NCBI RefSeq assembly: GCF_040611135.1
Contig: NZ_JBEXNL010000020.1
Coordinates: 1 to 64,000 of the forward strand
Source: Tsukamurella sp040611135
Lineage (GTDB): Bacteria > Actinomycetota > Actinomycetes > Mycobacteriales > Mycobacteriaceae
Direction: 5' to 3'
Length of the DNA: 64,000 nucleotides
A program made the position numbers and the translations under genes. Below the pieces are notes generated by a model. It did no database searches. It was not told the DNA's origin and saw only the letters and a program-made list of their open reading frames with translations. Below, piece after piece: positions 35,801 through 43,466 of the stretch (position 1 is the stretch's first letter; each line of letters starts with the position of its first letter).

Positions 35801-36608
35801 GTACGGCTACTCCGTCGCGGACGAGTCGGCGCTGGTGTGCTGGGAGGCGCAGTTCGGCGACTTCGTCAACGGCGCGCAGTCGATCATCGACGAGTTCATC
35901 AGTTCGGGTGAGGCGAAGTGGGGCCAGACCTCCGGCGTCACCCTGCTGCTCCCCCACGGCCACGAGGGCCAGGGACCGGACCACACGTCGGCCCGCATCG
36001 AGCGCTTCCTGCAGCTGTGCGCCGAGGGCTCGATGACGGTCGCGATGCCGTCGACCCCGGCGTCGTACTTCCACCTCCTGCGTCGCCACGCCCTCGACGG
36101 TGTGCGCCGCCCGATGGTGGTCGCGACGCCGAAGTCGATGCTGCGCAACAAGGCCGCCGTGAGCCCCGTCGAGGACTTCACGACCGGCAAGTTCCGCTCG
36201 GTCATCGACGACCCGGCGTTCGAGATCGACGGCGGCGACCGCAGCAAGGTCACCAAGCTGCTGATGGTCTCCGGCAAGCTCTACTGGGAGCTCGAGGCGC
36301 GGCGGAAGAAGGACGGTCGCGACGACGTGGCGATCATCCGCATGGAGCAGCTGTACCCGCTGCCCTCCCGGCGCCTGCCCGCGACGCTGGACAAGTACCC
36401 GAACGCCACCGACATCCGGTGGGTCCAGGAGGAGCCCGCGAACCAGGGCGCGTGGCCGTTCTTCGGCCTCGCCCTTCCGGAGCTCGACGGTCGCCTGACG
36501 GGCATCAAGCGCGTCTCGCGTCGCGCCATGTCGGCCCCGTGCTCGGGCTCGTCGAAGGTGCACGCGGTCGAGCAGGCCCAGATCATCGACGAGGCCTTCC
36601 TCGTCTAG
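32895..36608 (+). CDS. kgd: Multifunctional 2-oxoglutarate dehydrogenase/decarboxylase Kgd
   Basis: Thiamine-diphosphate enzyme at the 2-oxoglutarate node: E1 dehydrogenase, 2-oxoglutarate decarboxylase and 2-hydroxy-3-oxoadipate synthase in actinobacteria. The 1237-residue product starts with the E1 segment FGQNEWLVEEMYERFKADPK, then a Pro/Ala linker (about 40-110). An E2-type acyltransferase domain follows (to about 355, with TYDHRIIQGAESGDF carrying the catalytic His), then the E1 body with GMPHRGRLNVLANI, HGDAAFAGQGVVAETLNM and HNEGDDPSMTQP. The E2-E1 fusion is the actinobacterial OdhA/Kgd form, which in relatives is inhibited by the FHA protein GarA/OdhI. GTG at 32895. Confidence 0.97.
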   Translation: MSSSSVSDFGQNEWLVEEMYERFKADPKSVDPSWHEFLSKYTPGAASNNAASPSAAAPAAGPAAQPAATPAPKPAKTTDTTLTPAPAAPVTPAPSSPAKPAPAPKAPAPAEFPAEEERTVLRGAANAVVKNMNASREVPTATSVRSMPVKVMFDNRVVINNHLARTRGGKISFTHILGYALVQGVKAFPNMNRHFAEIDGKPNAVTPPHVNLGIAIDLVGKNGSRSLVVAGVKGAEAMDFGQFVAAYEDIVRRARQGKLGAEDFAGVTISLTNPGGIGTVHSVPRLMVGQGAIIGVGAMEYPAEFQGASDEKIAELAVGKLTTLTSTYDHRIIQGAESGDFLRYVHELTLSDDFWDDIFRTMHVPYEPIRWRQDIPPHGIDKDARVLELIAAYRARGHLMADVDPLRYNNDSLESHPDLNVLTYELTLWDLDRTFNVGGFHGAERLKLRKVLSVLRDAYCRHVGIEYTHILEPEQQKWLQERVETKDIKPTVAEQKYILSKLNAAEAFETFLQTKYVGQKRFSLEGAESVIPMMDAVLDQAAEHALDEVVIGMPHRGRLNVLANIVGKPYSKIFTEFEGNLNPAQAHGSGDVKYHLGAEGKYYQMFGENEITVSLVANPSHLEAVDPVLEGIVHAKQDMANPPEGEHPIMPLMLHGDAAFAGQGVVAETLNMAKLPGFSNGGTIHIVVNNQVGFTTSPEHSRSSQYCTDVAKMIGAPIFHVNGDDPEACVWVAKLAVDFREKFDKDVVIDLVCYRRRGHNEGDDPSMTQPGMYDVIDTKRGVRKSYTEALIGRGDISTKEAEDALRDYQGQLERVFNEVKELEKFQAEPAPSIIADQPLPSSLVTAVPLEQIQRVGDAYANVPEGFTVHPRVAPVVKRRFEMSREGGIDWAFGELLAFGTLLEEGRTVRLAGQDSRRGTFTQRHAVLIDRQTGAEYTPLDNLGPDGTPSPGRFMVYDSALTEYAGLGFEYGYSVADESALVCWEAQFGDFVNGAQSIIDEFISSGEAKWGQTSGVTLLLPHGHEGQGPDHTSARIERFLQLCAEGSMTVAMPSTPASYFHLLRRHALDGVRRPMVVATPKSMLRNKAAVSPVEDFTTGKFRSVIDDPAFEIDGGDRSKVTKLLMVSGKLYWELEARRKKDGRDDVAIIRMEQLYPLPSRRLPATLDKYPNATDIRWVQEEPANQGAWPFFGLALPELDGRLTGIKRVSRRAMSAPCSGSSKVHAVEQAQIIDEAFLV

Positions 36609-36626
36609 ATCGACTCGGTCACCATC

Positions 36627-36660
36627 CAGGGCCGGTTCTCCTTCGGGAGGACCGGCCCTG
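36627..36660. terminator. Terminator between kgd and the tetR gene
   Basis: A long hairpin: 10 outer base pairs (36627-36636 with 36651-36660) and an inner CTCC-TTCG-GGAG with a stable tetraloop. It separates convergent genes. The rest of the gap to 36903 has no gene; it holds three TGTCC/GGACA half-sites (36732-36755) of unknown meaning. Confidence 0.8.
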
Positions 36661-36903
36661 CTCGTTGCGGAACCCAGATGCACCTGCCGCGCCGGATCTG
36701 CCGCTCCCTCGTCCCGTCGACTCTCGGATCGTGTCCACTCCGGACAGCGTGTCCGAACCGGTCAGAATCCGAGTACCCAGCGAAAGCCGCACGCCGGAAC
36801 GGGGGAACGGAACGGGCGGGAAGTCGGGCCCGGCCCTGCGAACCCGGCCCCCGGCCCACACGCCCTGCCCCCGCTCGGCCCGGACCACGGCACACCGTCG
36901 GAC

Positions 36904-37557
36904 CTACCCCACAGTGAGATCGAGCCCGACCGCCCCCGCCATCCCCACGAACATCGTGGCGAGGTGGTCCACGACCTCGTCGCGGGTCATCGCGGCGAAG
37001 CCGGCGTTCTCGTCGAGCCACTGCACGAGGGTCTCCTCGACGACCGCGATCCAGCCGTGCACGGCGAGGACGAACTGCGGCGAGGGCTGCACGCCGATGT
37101 TGCCGGCCTGGTCCACGAAGTGCCGGACGATCTGCTCCCGCACGGTCTTGACGGCCGTGCGGATCCGCGGCTCCGACCAGCTCACGCCCGCCAGCATCGG
37201 GAGGAGGGACTGCCGGTTCTCCATGATGTGATCGACGTAGGTGCCCAGCGTGGCGCTGAGGATCGGCATCACCTCGGCGAGATCCTCGGGCTCGCGGTCC
37301 GGGGTCGCGATCTCGCCGACGATCCGGGCCTGCTCCTCGACGAGCGCGACCTGGAAGTCGAGCTTCGAGTCGAAGTAGTGGAACAGCAGGCCTGCCGACA
37401 CCCCCGCCTGACTCGCGATGTCCTCGATGGAGACCTGCTCGAGCGCCTGATGTTTGAGGCTGAGTAGGCCCAGGTCGATGAACTGCTGGCGCCGAGCCTG
37501 GGGGCTGAGCCGGGTGCGCTTGCGCCCCACCGCTGCGGCGACGGACTTTCTGGTCAC
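36904..37557 (-). CDS. TetR-family regulator
   Basis: A 217-residue repressor. The N-terminal HTH is RRQQFIDLGLLSLKHQALEQVSIEDIASQAGVSAGLLFHYFDSKLDFQVAL; the C-terminal helical part would bind a small ligand. It is divergent from the short-chain dehydrogenase gene with a 21-bp imperfect palindrome directly before its own start, so it probably represses both. GTG at 37557 sits 7 bases after TATGAT (37565-37570, minus strand), hence a leaderless message. The ligand is likely a substrate of the dehydrogenase, but that is inference. Confidence 0.9.
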   Translation of the reverse strand: MTRKSVAAAVGRKRTRLSPQARRQQFIDLGLLSLKHQALEQVSIEDIASQAGVSAGLLFHYFDSKLDFQVALVEEQARIVGEIATPDREPEDLAEVMPILSATLGTYVDHIMENRQSLLPMLAGVSWSEPRIRTAVKTVREQIVRHFVDQAGNIGVQPSPQFVLAVHGWIAVVEETLVQWLDENAGFAAMTRDEVVDHLATMFVGMAGAVGLDLTVG

Positions 37558-37578
37558 CTACTGAATCATACTCAATAG
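37558..37578. promoter_or_regulatory. TetR operator
   Basis: CTACTGA (37558-37564) and TCAATAG (37572-37578) form an inverted repeat with one mismatch and a 7-bp centre. It covers the -10 box of tetR and lies 4 bp upstream of the -35 box of the dehydrogenase. Confidence 0.65.
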
Positions 37579-37582
37579 GTCG

Positions 37583-37612
37583 TTGACAGATGCCGGTTCC
37601 CAACCCTACTGT
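37583..37612 (+). promoter_or_regulatory. Dehydrogenase promoter
   Basis: A consensus TTGACA (37583-37588), an 18-bp spacer and TACTGT (37607-37612). This is the best -35 match in the window and lies beside the TetR operator. Confidence 0.65.
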
Positions 37613-37677
37613 CGGGTAAGAACGCCGCGCAGCGGCGCATCCGAGCAGTTCAGCCTGCAGAGCGTGAGGATCACAAC

Positions 37678-38505
37678 ATGAAGAGTTTCCGCGGCAAGGT
37701 CGCCGTCATCACCGGCGCCGCCTCCGGCATGGGCCGCGAGCTGGCCCTCCAGCTGGCCGAGGAGGGCGCGAAGCTCTCGCTCTGCGACTACGACCCCACC
37801 GGCCTCGACGCCACCGCCGCGAAGGCCCGCGCTCTGGGCGCCGACGTGCACACCAAGGTCGTCAACGTGGGCGAGCGTGAGCAGCTGCTGGCGTACGCCG
37901 ACGAGGTCGTCGAGCACTACGGCACCGTCAACCTGCTGTTCAACAACGCCGGCATCGCGCACCACGAGCCGATCGAGACGACGTCGTTCAAGGACTACGA
38001 CCGCGTCATGGACATCAACTTCTGGGGCGTCGTCAACGGCACCAAGGCGTTCCTGCCGGCGCTCATCGCCTCCGGCGACGCGCACATCGTCAACACCAGC
38101 TCACTGTTCGGCCTGCTCGCCGTCGGCGGCCAGAGCGCGTACAACGCCTCGAAGTTCGGCGTGCGCGGCTTCACCGAGGCGCTGCGGATCGAGATGCTCT
38201 CCAGCGGCCACAACGTGGGCGTGTCCTGCGTGCACCCCGGCGGCATCAAGACCGCCATCGCGCGCAACGCCACCGTCGCCGAGGGCAAGGATCAGGCCGG
38301 CACCGCCGAGCTGTTCGACAAGTACCTGGCCCGCACCGAGGCCTCCGACGCCGCCCGCACGATCCTGAACGGCGTCAAGCGCAACCGCGGCCGCGTGCTC
38401 GTGGGCATGGACGCGAAGATCATCGACGTTCTGGTCCGCGCCGGTGGCTCGGCCTACGAGCGCGTCAACGCCTTCGTCGACAAGCAGCTCAACAAGCGCA
38501 TCTGA
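37678..38505 (+). CDS. Short-chain dehydrogenase/reductase
   Basis: A 275-residue classical SDR. It has the cofactor motif TGAASGMGRE, NNAG (LLFNNAGIAHHEP), catalytic Ser in IVNTSSLFG and YNASK (SAYNASKFGVRGF). Asp37-like residue in LCDYDP after strand two suggests NAD(H) preference. The substrate is an alcohol or ketone of unknown kind. It has its own strong promoter next to a TetR operator and is divergent from that regulator. The following lpqZ gene on the other strand begins its stop at the very next base. Position before lpqZ recalls Rv1245c in M. tuberculosis. Confidence 0.93.
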   Translation: MKSFRGKVAVITGAASGMGRELALQLAEEGAKLSLCDYDPTGLDATAAKARALGADVHTKVVNVGEREQLLAYADEVVEHYGTVNLLFNNAGIAHHEPIETTSFKDYDRVMDINFWGVVNGTKAFLPALIASGDAHIVNTSSLFGLLAVGGQSAYNASKFGVRGFTEALRIEMLSSGHNVGVSCVHPGGIKTAIARNATVAEGKDQAGTAELFDKYLARTEASDAARTILNGVKRNRGRVLVGMDAKIIDVLVRAGGSAYERVNAFVDKQLNKRI

Positions 38506-39408
38506 TCAGTGCAGCGGGTGTTCCTTCGCCCAGTCGTCGGCGGCCTGCTCGGCGGTCCGCTCCCCCGACTCGACCTTCGCGACCATCTGCGCGAGGTCGG
38601 CGGTGGTGAGCTCGCCGGCGATGGCGGACAACCGCTTCGTCTGGGCCACCGTCAGGCCGTCGCGGCGCACGAGCGGCACGACGGCGCGGGAGGGGACGGC
38701 ACCGTCGGGGTCCGCGACCTGGGTCAGATCCCGGGCCGCCGGCGACAACGTCCCGATCTGCGCGAGGGACGCCCGCCCCTCGGTCACGGCGCGCGCGGCG
38801 GCGGCCTCGTCGGGCACGACGAGGACCGGCCCCGTCGGGCAGCCGTAGCGGGCCTTCAGGTCCGACGGTGACCCCGACGGGATCGCCACGGTCCCCGACA
38901 GCCCCTCGCACCCGCGCAGTGTGGCCGCCGGGGCGGCCTTCGACACGAAGAGCATCGGCTGGTCGAGCGCGAGCGTCGGATCGCCCAGGCCCAGCCCCTC
39001 GGGCAGCACCGCACTCAGTGCCACGAACTGCGCGTCCCACTGCTCCCGCGGGTTCTCGGACTCCGATTCCTTCGCCTTCGTCGGCTGCGCGACGCCGGGA
39101 CGATAGCGCTCCCAGAGCTCGCCGGTCAGCGCGGGCGCGATCGTGAGGTCGCCCCGCTCGACGGCCGCCACCGCGGCGTCGCCGGGCCCGAGACCCAGCT
39201 CCGTCTGCACGGGCGTCCCCGCGGTCCGCAGCGCGTTCGCGTAGAGGAGCGCCCCGACGCGGGAGGCGGCACCGTCGGACGATCCGACGGTGACGATGCC
39301 CGGCGCGGTCCGCGGCCCGAGATCGGACAGATCGCCCGCATCCGAGCAGCCCGCGACGCCGAGCGCGACGAGGGTCGCGACCGCGGCACCGAGCTTGCGA
39401 GATCTCAC
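38506..39408 (-). CDS. lpqZ: Glycine betaine-type substrate-binding lipoprotein LpqZ
   Basis: A 300-residue exported lipoprotein. The signal peptide (RSRKLGAAVATLVALGVAGC) has lipobox VAGC with Cys21. The rest is a type II periplasmic binding domain of the OpuAC/ProX class: IVTVGSSDGAASRVGALLYANAL, then GDLTIAPALTGELWERYRPG and VVPDEAAAARAVTEGRASLAQIG. No permease or ATPase genes are adjacent, so it may be an orphan receptor. The GTG start at 39408 lies 7 bases after TAGAAA (39415-39420, minus strand). A decamer inverted pair (39269-39292) lies inside the gene. Confidence 0.85.
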   Translation of the reverse strand: MRSRKLGAAVATLVALGVAGCSDAGDLSDLGPRTAPGIVTVGSSDGAASRVGALLYANALRTAGTPVQTELGLGPGDAAVAAVERGDLTIAPALTGELWERYRPGVAQPTKAKESESENPREQWDAQFVALSAVLPEGLGLGDPTLALDQPMLFVSKAAPAATLRGCEGLSGTVAIPSGSPSDLKARYGCPTGPVLVVPDEAAAARAVTEGRASLAQIGTLSPAARDLTQVADPDGAVPSRAVVPLVRRDGLTVAQTKRLSAIAGELTTADLAQMVAKVESGERTAEQAADDWAKEHPLH

Positions 39409-39497
39409 GCCTACTTTCTACCCGGCCGCCCCGCGAGCCGGACACCGGCCCGCCCACGCGACGCGGACCGTCGTCCCGCCGGACTACCATCACCTGC

Positions 39498-40577
39498 ATG
39501 CCCTCCATGCCGTCCATGCCCCGGCCTGGTGCGACCCGCCGCGAGGTCCCCGAGGTCGGCGTTCCCCGCGTGCCCGTGGCGCGCGCCGTCGTCGACTGCG
39601 GCGTCTACGTCGACGGTGAGCGCCTGCCCGGCCGGTTCGGGTACGTCGAGGCCATCGAGGAGGTCCGGCGCCGCGGCGAGGGCTACGTGTGGGTCGGGCT
39701 GCTCGATCCCGACCAGCATCAGATGGACGAGGTGGCCCGCGTGTTCGGGCTGCACCCGCTGACCGTTGAGGACACGCTGGTCACGCACAACCGGCCCAAG
39801 GTCGACCGGTTCGACGACACGCTGTTCCTCATCCTCAAGACGGTGAACTACGTGGGCCACGACCGCACCGACCCGATGGCCCGCATCGTCGAGACCGGCG
39901 AGGTCATGGTGCTCGTCGGACCGGACCACGTGATCACCGTCCGGCACGGCGACCACGGCAGCCTGCGCCGGGTCCGGCGCAACCTCGAGGGCAATCCCGA
40001 GCTGCTCAAGCTGGGGCCGTCGGCGGTGATGCACGCCGTGGCCGACCACGTGGTCGACACCTACGTCGCCGTGTCCGACCTGCTCGAGGACGACATCGAT
40101 CACGTCGAGGAGGAGGTCTTCCGGGCCCGCTCGCGCACCAAGGTCGACGAGATCTACCAGCTCAAGCGCGACATCGTCGAGCTGCGTCGCGGCATCCATC
40201 CCCTCTCCCACGCGCTCAAGCGGCTCACCTGTGACTTCACCGATCTCATTCCCGGTGAGATCCAGCGCTACTTCTCGGACGTGCTCGATCACCAGTCCAT
40301 GGTCGCCGACCACGTGGAGACCTACAACGACGTGCTCAGCTCGCTCATCGACGCGGCCGTCGCCAAGATCGGGATGCAGCAGAACGAGGACATGCGCAAG
40401 ATGTCGGCGATCATCGGCCTCGTCGCGGTGCCCACGATGATCGCGGGCATCTACGGCATGAACTTCGACAACATGCCCGAACTGCACTGGCACTACTCGT
40501 ACTACGCGGTCGTCGCGATCATGATCCTCGCGTGTATCGCGCTGTTCATCACCTTCCGGAAGATCAAGTGGCTGTAG
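39498..40577 (+). CDS. corA: Magnesium/cobalt channel CorA
   Basis: A 359-residue CorA-family channel for Mg and Co. A large cytoplasmic funnel with a long helix (DDIDHVEEEVFRARSRTKVDEIYQLKRDIVELRR..) leads to two C-terminal membrane helices. The selectivity motif YGMNF (Gly320-Asn322) ends helix one, with acidic loop DNMPEL after it. ATG at 39498 lies 7 bases after TACCAT (39485-39490), so it is probably leaderless. It is divergent from lpqZ and matches Rv1239c, near the sugABC operon, as I recall. Confidence 0.96.
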   Translation: MPSMPSMPRPGATRREVPEVGVPRVPVARAVVDCGVYVDGERLPGRFGYVEAIEEVRRRGEGYVWVGLLDPDQHQMDEVARVFGLHPLTVEDTLVTHNRPKVDRFDDTLFLILKTVNYVGHDRTDPMARIVETGEVMVLVGPDHVITVRHGDHGSLRRVRRNLEGNPELLKLGPSAVMHAVADHVVDTYVAVSDLLEDDIDHVEEEVFRARSRTKVDEIYQLKRDIVELRRGIHPLSHALKRLTCDFTDLIPGEIQRYFSDVLDHQSMVADHVETYNDVLSSLIDAAVAKIGMQQNEDMRKMSAIIGLVAVPTMIAGIYGMNFDNMPELHWHYSYYAVVAIMILACIALFITFRKIKWL

Positions 40578-40606
40578 CCGCTAGCCGCGTTCGCCTCGAC
40601 AACTCA

Positions 40607-40685
40607 CTGCAGAACAGCGACTTGGGTCCTGCAGAACAGCGACTTGAGTCCTGCAGAACAGCGGGCTCAATTGCGCAGAACAGCG
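40607..40685 (+). repeat. Four 22-bp-spaced direct repeats upstream of an AAA ATPase gene
   Basis: The core GCAGAACAGCG begins at 40609, 40631, 40653 and 40675, exactly 22 bp apart. In the first three copies the core is preceded by CT and followed by related 9-base tails; the fourth is diverged outside the core. The last copy carries TTGCGC (40671-40676), which with AACAAT (40695-40700) could form the promoter of the ATPase gene at 40707. Two helical turns per unit suggests protein binding on one DNA face. Confidence 0.9.
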
Positions 40686-40706
40686 TGTTAGCGCAACAAT
40701 AGGCCC

Positions 40707-41969
40707 GTGACCTCGAACGACATCCTGCCCCGCCACGCCCTCCCCTGGGCTGAGGAACTCGCCGTCGCCTTCCCGGTTGTCGTCATCGAGGGCGCGCGAC
40801 AGGTGGGCAAGAGCACTCTTGCCACGATGCTCGTCGAAGGCTCGCGTCGCGCGGCGCGCTACCTCACGTTGGACGACGAACTGCTGAGGAACGCGGCACA
40901 GAGCGATCCGCAGGCCTTCGTGGATCAGCTTCCCGACGGAATGCTCGTCATCGACGAGATCCAGCGTGCTCCTGAGCTGCTGTTGCCGATCAAGGCATCC
41001 GTCGACAGGAACCGCACGCCGGGGCGTTTCCTCCTGACCGGGTCGGCCGACCTGTTGCGCCTCGAACGGACCCCCGACTCCCTGGCCGGCCGTGCGGTGA
41101 CGCTGACGCTCGGACCTCTGAGCCAGGGGGAGATCCGAGGGCGGGTCGATGACTTCGTGACGCACCTTCTTGCCGGAATCGATCCGTTCGACGTAAAAAC
41201 CTCGTTCACGCGTGAGGACTACGCGAACGCTCTCGCGGCCGGCGGCTACCCGGAGGTCTTCAGCAGGTCGCCGCGACTACGCACGGCATGGTTCGACGGC
41301 TATCTGGACCGGATAGTCCAGCGAGACGCCCGCGATGTCCGCCGCTTGGTGGACGGCAACCGACTGGCGACCGTCCTTCGCCTCATCGCGGCCAACCAAT
41401 CGGGCGAGATTGTGCGCGCCCGGCTCTCCCGCGACGCCGACATCCCCGAGACCACGATCAGCGCGTACCTCGACCTCGCCGAGACGCTGTACCTCATGAA
41501 GCGAATCCGGCCATGGACTGGAAAACTCACCACCCGCCAGACCGGGAAGGCCAAGGGGCTCATCATTGATTCCGGGCTTGCGATGCACCTCTCGGGCGTC
41601 ACGGCAGCCCGGGCCGGCGCATTGGTCGGCGGCGGGGAGTTGCTGGGACCGCTCCTCGAAGGTCTCGTCGTGTCCGAGCTGCTCAAGCAGCGGACCTGGA
41701 GCGACACGCGGTTCAATCTCTTCCACTACCGCGAGACCTCGGGGGCCGAAGTCGATGTCGTCCTCGAGCTCGACGACGGCCGGATCCTCGGTATCGAGGT
41801 GAAGGCGAAGCAGACCTACAAACCCGAGCACTTCCGTGGCCTTCAGCGGCTCGCCGAGAGACTGGGCGACAGGTTCGCGGGCGGGGTCGTGCTCGGCACT
41901 GCCGACCAGGGCGTTCGGTTCGGCGAGAACCTCATCGGGCTGCCCATCGCTTCCCTGTGGGAACTCTGA
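40707..41969 (+). CDS. AAA ATPase of the AAA_14/DUF4143 family
   Basis: A 420-residue protein. The N-terminal ATPase domain has Walker A IEGARQVGKSTLATM and Walker B MLVIDEIQRAPELLLPIK; a middle DUF4143 region has GGYPEVFSRSPRLRTAWFDGYLDRIVQRD and a winged-helix-like ETTISAYLDLAETLYLMKRIRPW; the C-terminus has a nuclease-like block GAEVDVVLELDDGRILGIEVKAKQTY (D-x-n-E-x-K as in PD-(D/E)XK folds). Function of this widespread family is unsettled; mobile or defence roles have been proposed. Third-position G+C is visibly lower than in neighbours, suggesting transfer. GTG at 40707 follows a four-copy direct repeat. Confidence 0.88.
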   Translation: MTSNDILPRHALPWAEELAVAFPVVVIEGARQVGKSTLATMLVEGSRRAARYLTLDDELLRNAAQSDPQAFVDQLPDGMLVIDEIQRAPELLLPIKASVDRNRTPGRFLLTGSADLLRLERTPDSLAGRAVTLTLGPLSQGEIRGRVDDFVTHLLAGIDPFDVKTSFTREDYANALAAGGYPEVFSRSPRLRTAWFDGYLDRIVQRDARDVRRLVDGNRLATVLRLIAANQSGEIVRARLSRDADIPETTISAYLDLAETLYLMKRIRPWTGKLTTRQTGKAKGLIIDSGLAMHLSGVTAARAGALVGGGELLGPLLEGLVVSELLKQRTWSDTRFNLFHYRETSGAEVDVVLELDDGRILGIEVKAKQTYKPEHFRGLQRLAERLGDRFAGGVVLGTADQGVRFGENLIGLPIASLWEL

Positions 41970-41975
41970 GCGAGA

Positions 41976-42572
41976 TTAGACCTCTCTGGCTGCGGGGCGG
42001 CCGGGGTCGGACGGATCGATGCCGGCTTCTTTCCACGCCTCTCGGAGTGCCGCCCCTCCCTTGAGCCGCACCCACGCGGCCTCGTTGGCCGTGATCGGGT
42101 CGGCGCGTAGGAACCGGACCGGATCGCCGCCGTCGCGCTCCAGATCGGGCACCGTCGACTCCCCCAGCAGGACCGCCGTGAACGGCGCGCCCGCCCACAG
42201 CGGCGCACCCAGGTCGACGAGCGCGTCGGGCGCGAGGACCAGCCCCTCGACGGCGGGCGTCGCGGCGAGGATCGCGAGCGACCGGTGCACGCCGTCCAGC
42301 GCAGCTCCTGGTCCGTCCGCCGCGGGGCGCAACTCCAGGATCACCTCCGCGCGCGGACCGTCGTCGACGGCGACCAGCGCGTTCGGGTCCGTCATCGCGT
42401 GCCGCGAGCAGCCCACGCTGGCGAACGCGACGAGCGGGTCACCCACCCAGCGCTGGATCGTCATCGGCTCGAGACCCAGGAAGGTCACCGACGCCGATGC
42501 CGGCGGCGCGAAGCCCCGACCCGCGTAGTGCTCGACGAGATGCTCACGGACGGCGTCGACGACGGAACTCAC
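41976..42572 (-). CDS. Suppressor-of-fused (SUFU) domain protein
   Basis: A 198-residue protein with the bacterial SUFU domain pattern: FAPPASASVTFLGLEPMTIQRW, then AEVILELRPAADG, and ALREAWKEAGIDPSDPGRP at the end. Bacterial SUFU proteins are of unknown role and some are immunity proteins of polymorphic toxins; no toxin is next to it. TAGGAT at 42581-42586 (minus strand) leaves only 2 bases before ATG 42578 but 8 before GTG 42572, so the GTG is the likely leaderless start. It ends 7 bp from the DUF4143 gene, facing it. Confidence 0.72.
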   Translation of the reverse strand: MSSVVDAVREHLVEHYAGRGFAPPASASVTFLGLEPMTIQRWVGDPLVAFASVGCSRHAMTDPNALVAVDDGPRAEVILELRPAADGPGAALDGVHRSLAILAATPAVEGLVLAPDALVDLGAPLWAGAPFTAVLLGESTVPDLERDGGDPVRFLRADPITANEAAWVRLKGGAALREAWKEAGIDPSDPGRPAAREV

Positions 42573-42599
42573 GAGCATCGATCCTACGGACCGGCCACG

Positions 42600-43466
42600 T
42601 CAGAAGAACCGGCCCGGTTGCCAGGGCCGGTTCTGCGCCGACACCTCGTCGATGATCTCGGGCGTCCAGACGTGCTTGCGCACCAGCCGGTACCGCTCGC
42701 ACGCGACGAACAGGTAGACCTCGGCGTCGGTGGAGGACTCCATGATCCCCGCGGCGCGGGCGAGCTCGATGACGGGGGCGAACTCCTCGTCGAACCACCG
42801 GCGCGCGATGTCGGCGCGCGGCAGGTACTCCCCCGCGTCCTGGATCAGGCGGAACCCCCATGCCTCCACCGACTCCGCGAGCACGGAGTAGTCCCACGCG
42901 TTGGTGAACCGGATGCGCTCGCGCGCCGCACCCGCCAGCGGCACCCGCTCCAGGAACAACCGTCGGTGATCCTTGAGCAGCAGATCCGAGCGCACCGCGA
43001 TCCCGCCGGCGCCCACCCGCGTGACCACCTCGGTGACATAGGCGTCGATGGTGGCGAACCCCCGCGCGAAGGCGATCGACACGCGGTGGTGCCCGTCGAC
43101 GACGAAGTACATCTCCCCGACCTTGCGCACCTCGATCGGCGGCATGGCCTCGCCCCGCCGCTGCGCCGCAGCGAGCCGCTGCCAGCGCGCACGCAGCGCC
43201 GGCGACCGCGGCCGGAAGTGCCGGTCGAAGTCGCGGGTGCGGTCCACGCTCCCCACGATCGCCGCGACCGGCACGACCTGCAACCCCAGGTTCCGCTCGG
43301 TGACCAGGCCCAGCGCGGAGACGACCTCGTCGTAGGGCAGCACCTCGTTGACGTCGCCGGGCTGGCCGCGCACCCACGCCGCGAGCCGCGCGATGTTGGC
43401 GCGGCGCCGGGACCGCTCGAAGTCACTGCGGGCGTCCTCGTCGGGGAAGCCGGTATCACGCGCCAC
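42600..43466 (-). CDS. ParB/Srx-domain protein
   Basis: A 288-residue protein with a ParB N-terminal-like domain: AAQRRGEAMPPIEVRKVGEMYFVVDGHHRVSIAFARG, in which the DGHHR motif corresponds to the CTP/nucleotide-binding GxHR of ParB and Srx folds. No ParB HTH is evident in the C-terminal half, so it is not the chromosome ParB. Similar stand-alone proteins are common in actinobacteria and uncharacterised. The GTG start overlaps the end of the phosphoesterase gene by 11 bp, so both are one operon. Confidence 0.72.
   Translation of the reverse strand: MARDTGFPDEDARSDFERSRRRANIARLAAWVRGQPGDVNEVLPYDEVVSALGLVTERNLGLQVVPVAAIVGSVDRTRDFDRHFRPRSPALRARWQRLAAAQRRGEAMPPIEVRKVGEMYFVVDGHHRVSIAFARGFATIDAYVTEVVTRVGAGGIAVRSDLLLKDHRRLFLERVPLAGAARERIRFTNAWDYSVLAESVEAWGFRLIQDAGEYLPRADIARRWFDEEFAPVIELARAAGIMESSTDAEVYLFVACERYRLVRKHVWTPEIIDEVSAQNRPWQPGRFF

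Noticed and set aside
36732..36755. TGTCC/GGACA half-sites between kgd and tetR as a regulatory element
   Set aside because: They lie between convergent gene ends downstream of a terminator, where no promoter is expected.
36619..36888. 89-codon minus-strand frame between kgd and tetR
   Set aside because: It runs through the terminator hairpin, has no ribosome binding site and no family resemblance.
40607..40685. Short regularly spaced repeats as a CRISPR array
   Set aside because: Units are 22 bp with 9-11 bp related tails, no unique spacers and no cas genes; they are contiguous operator-like repeats.
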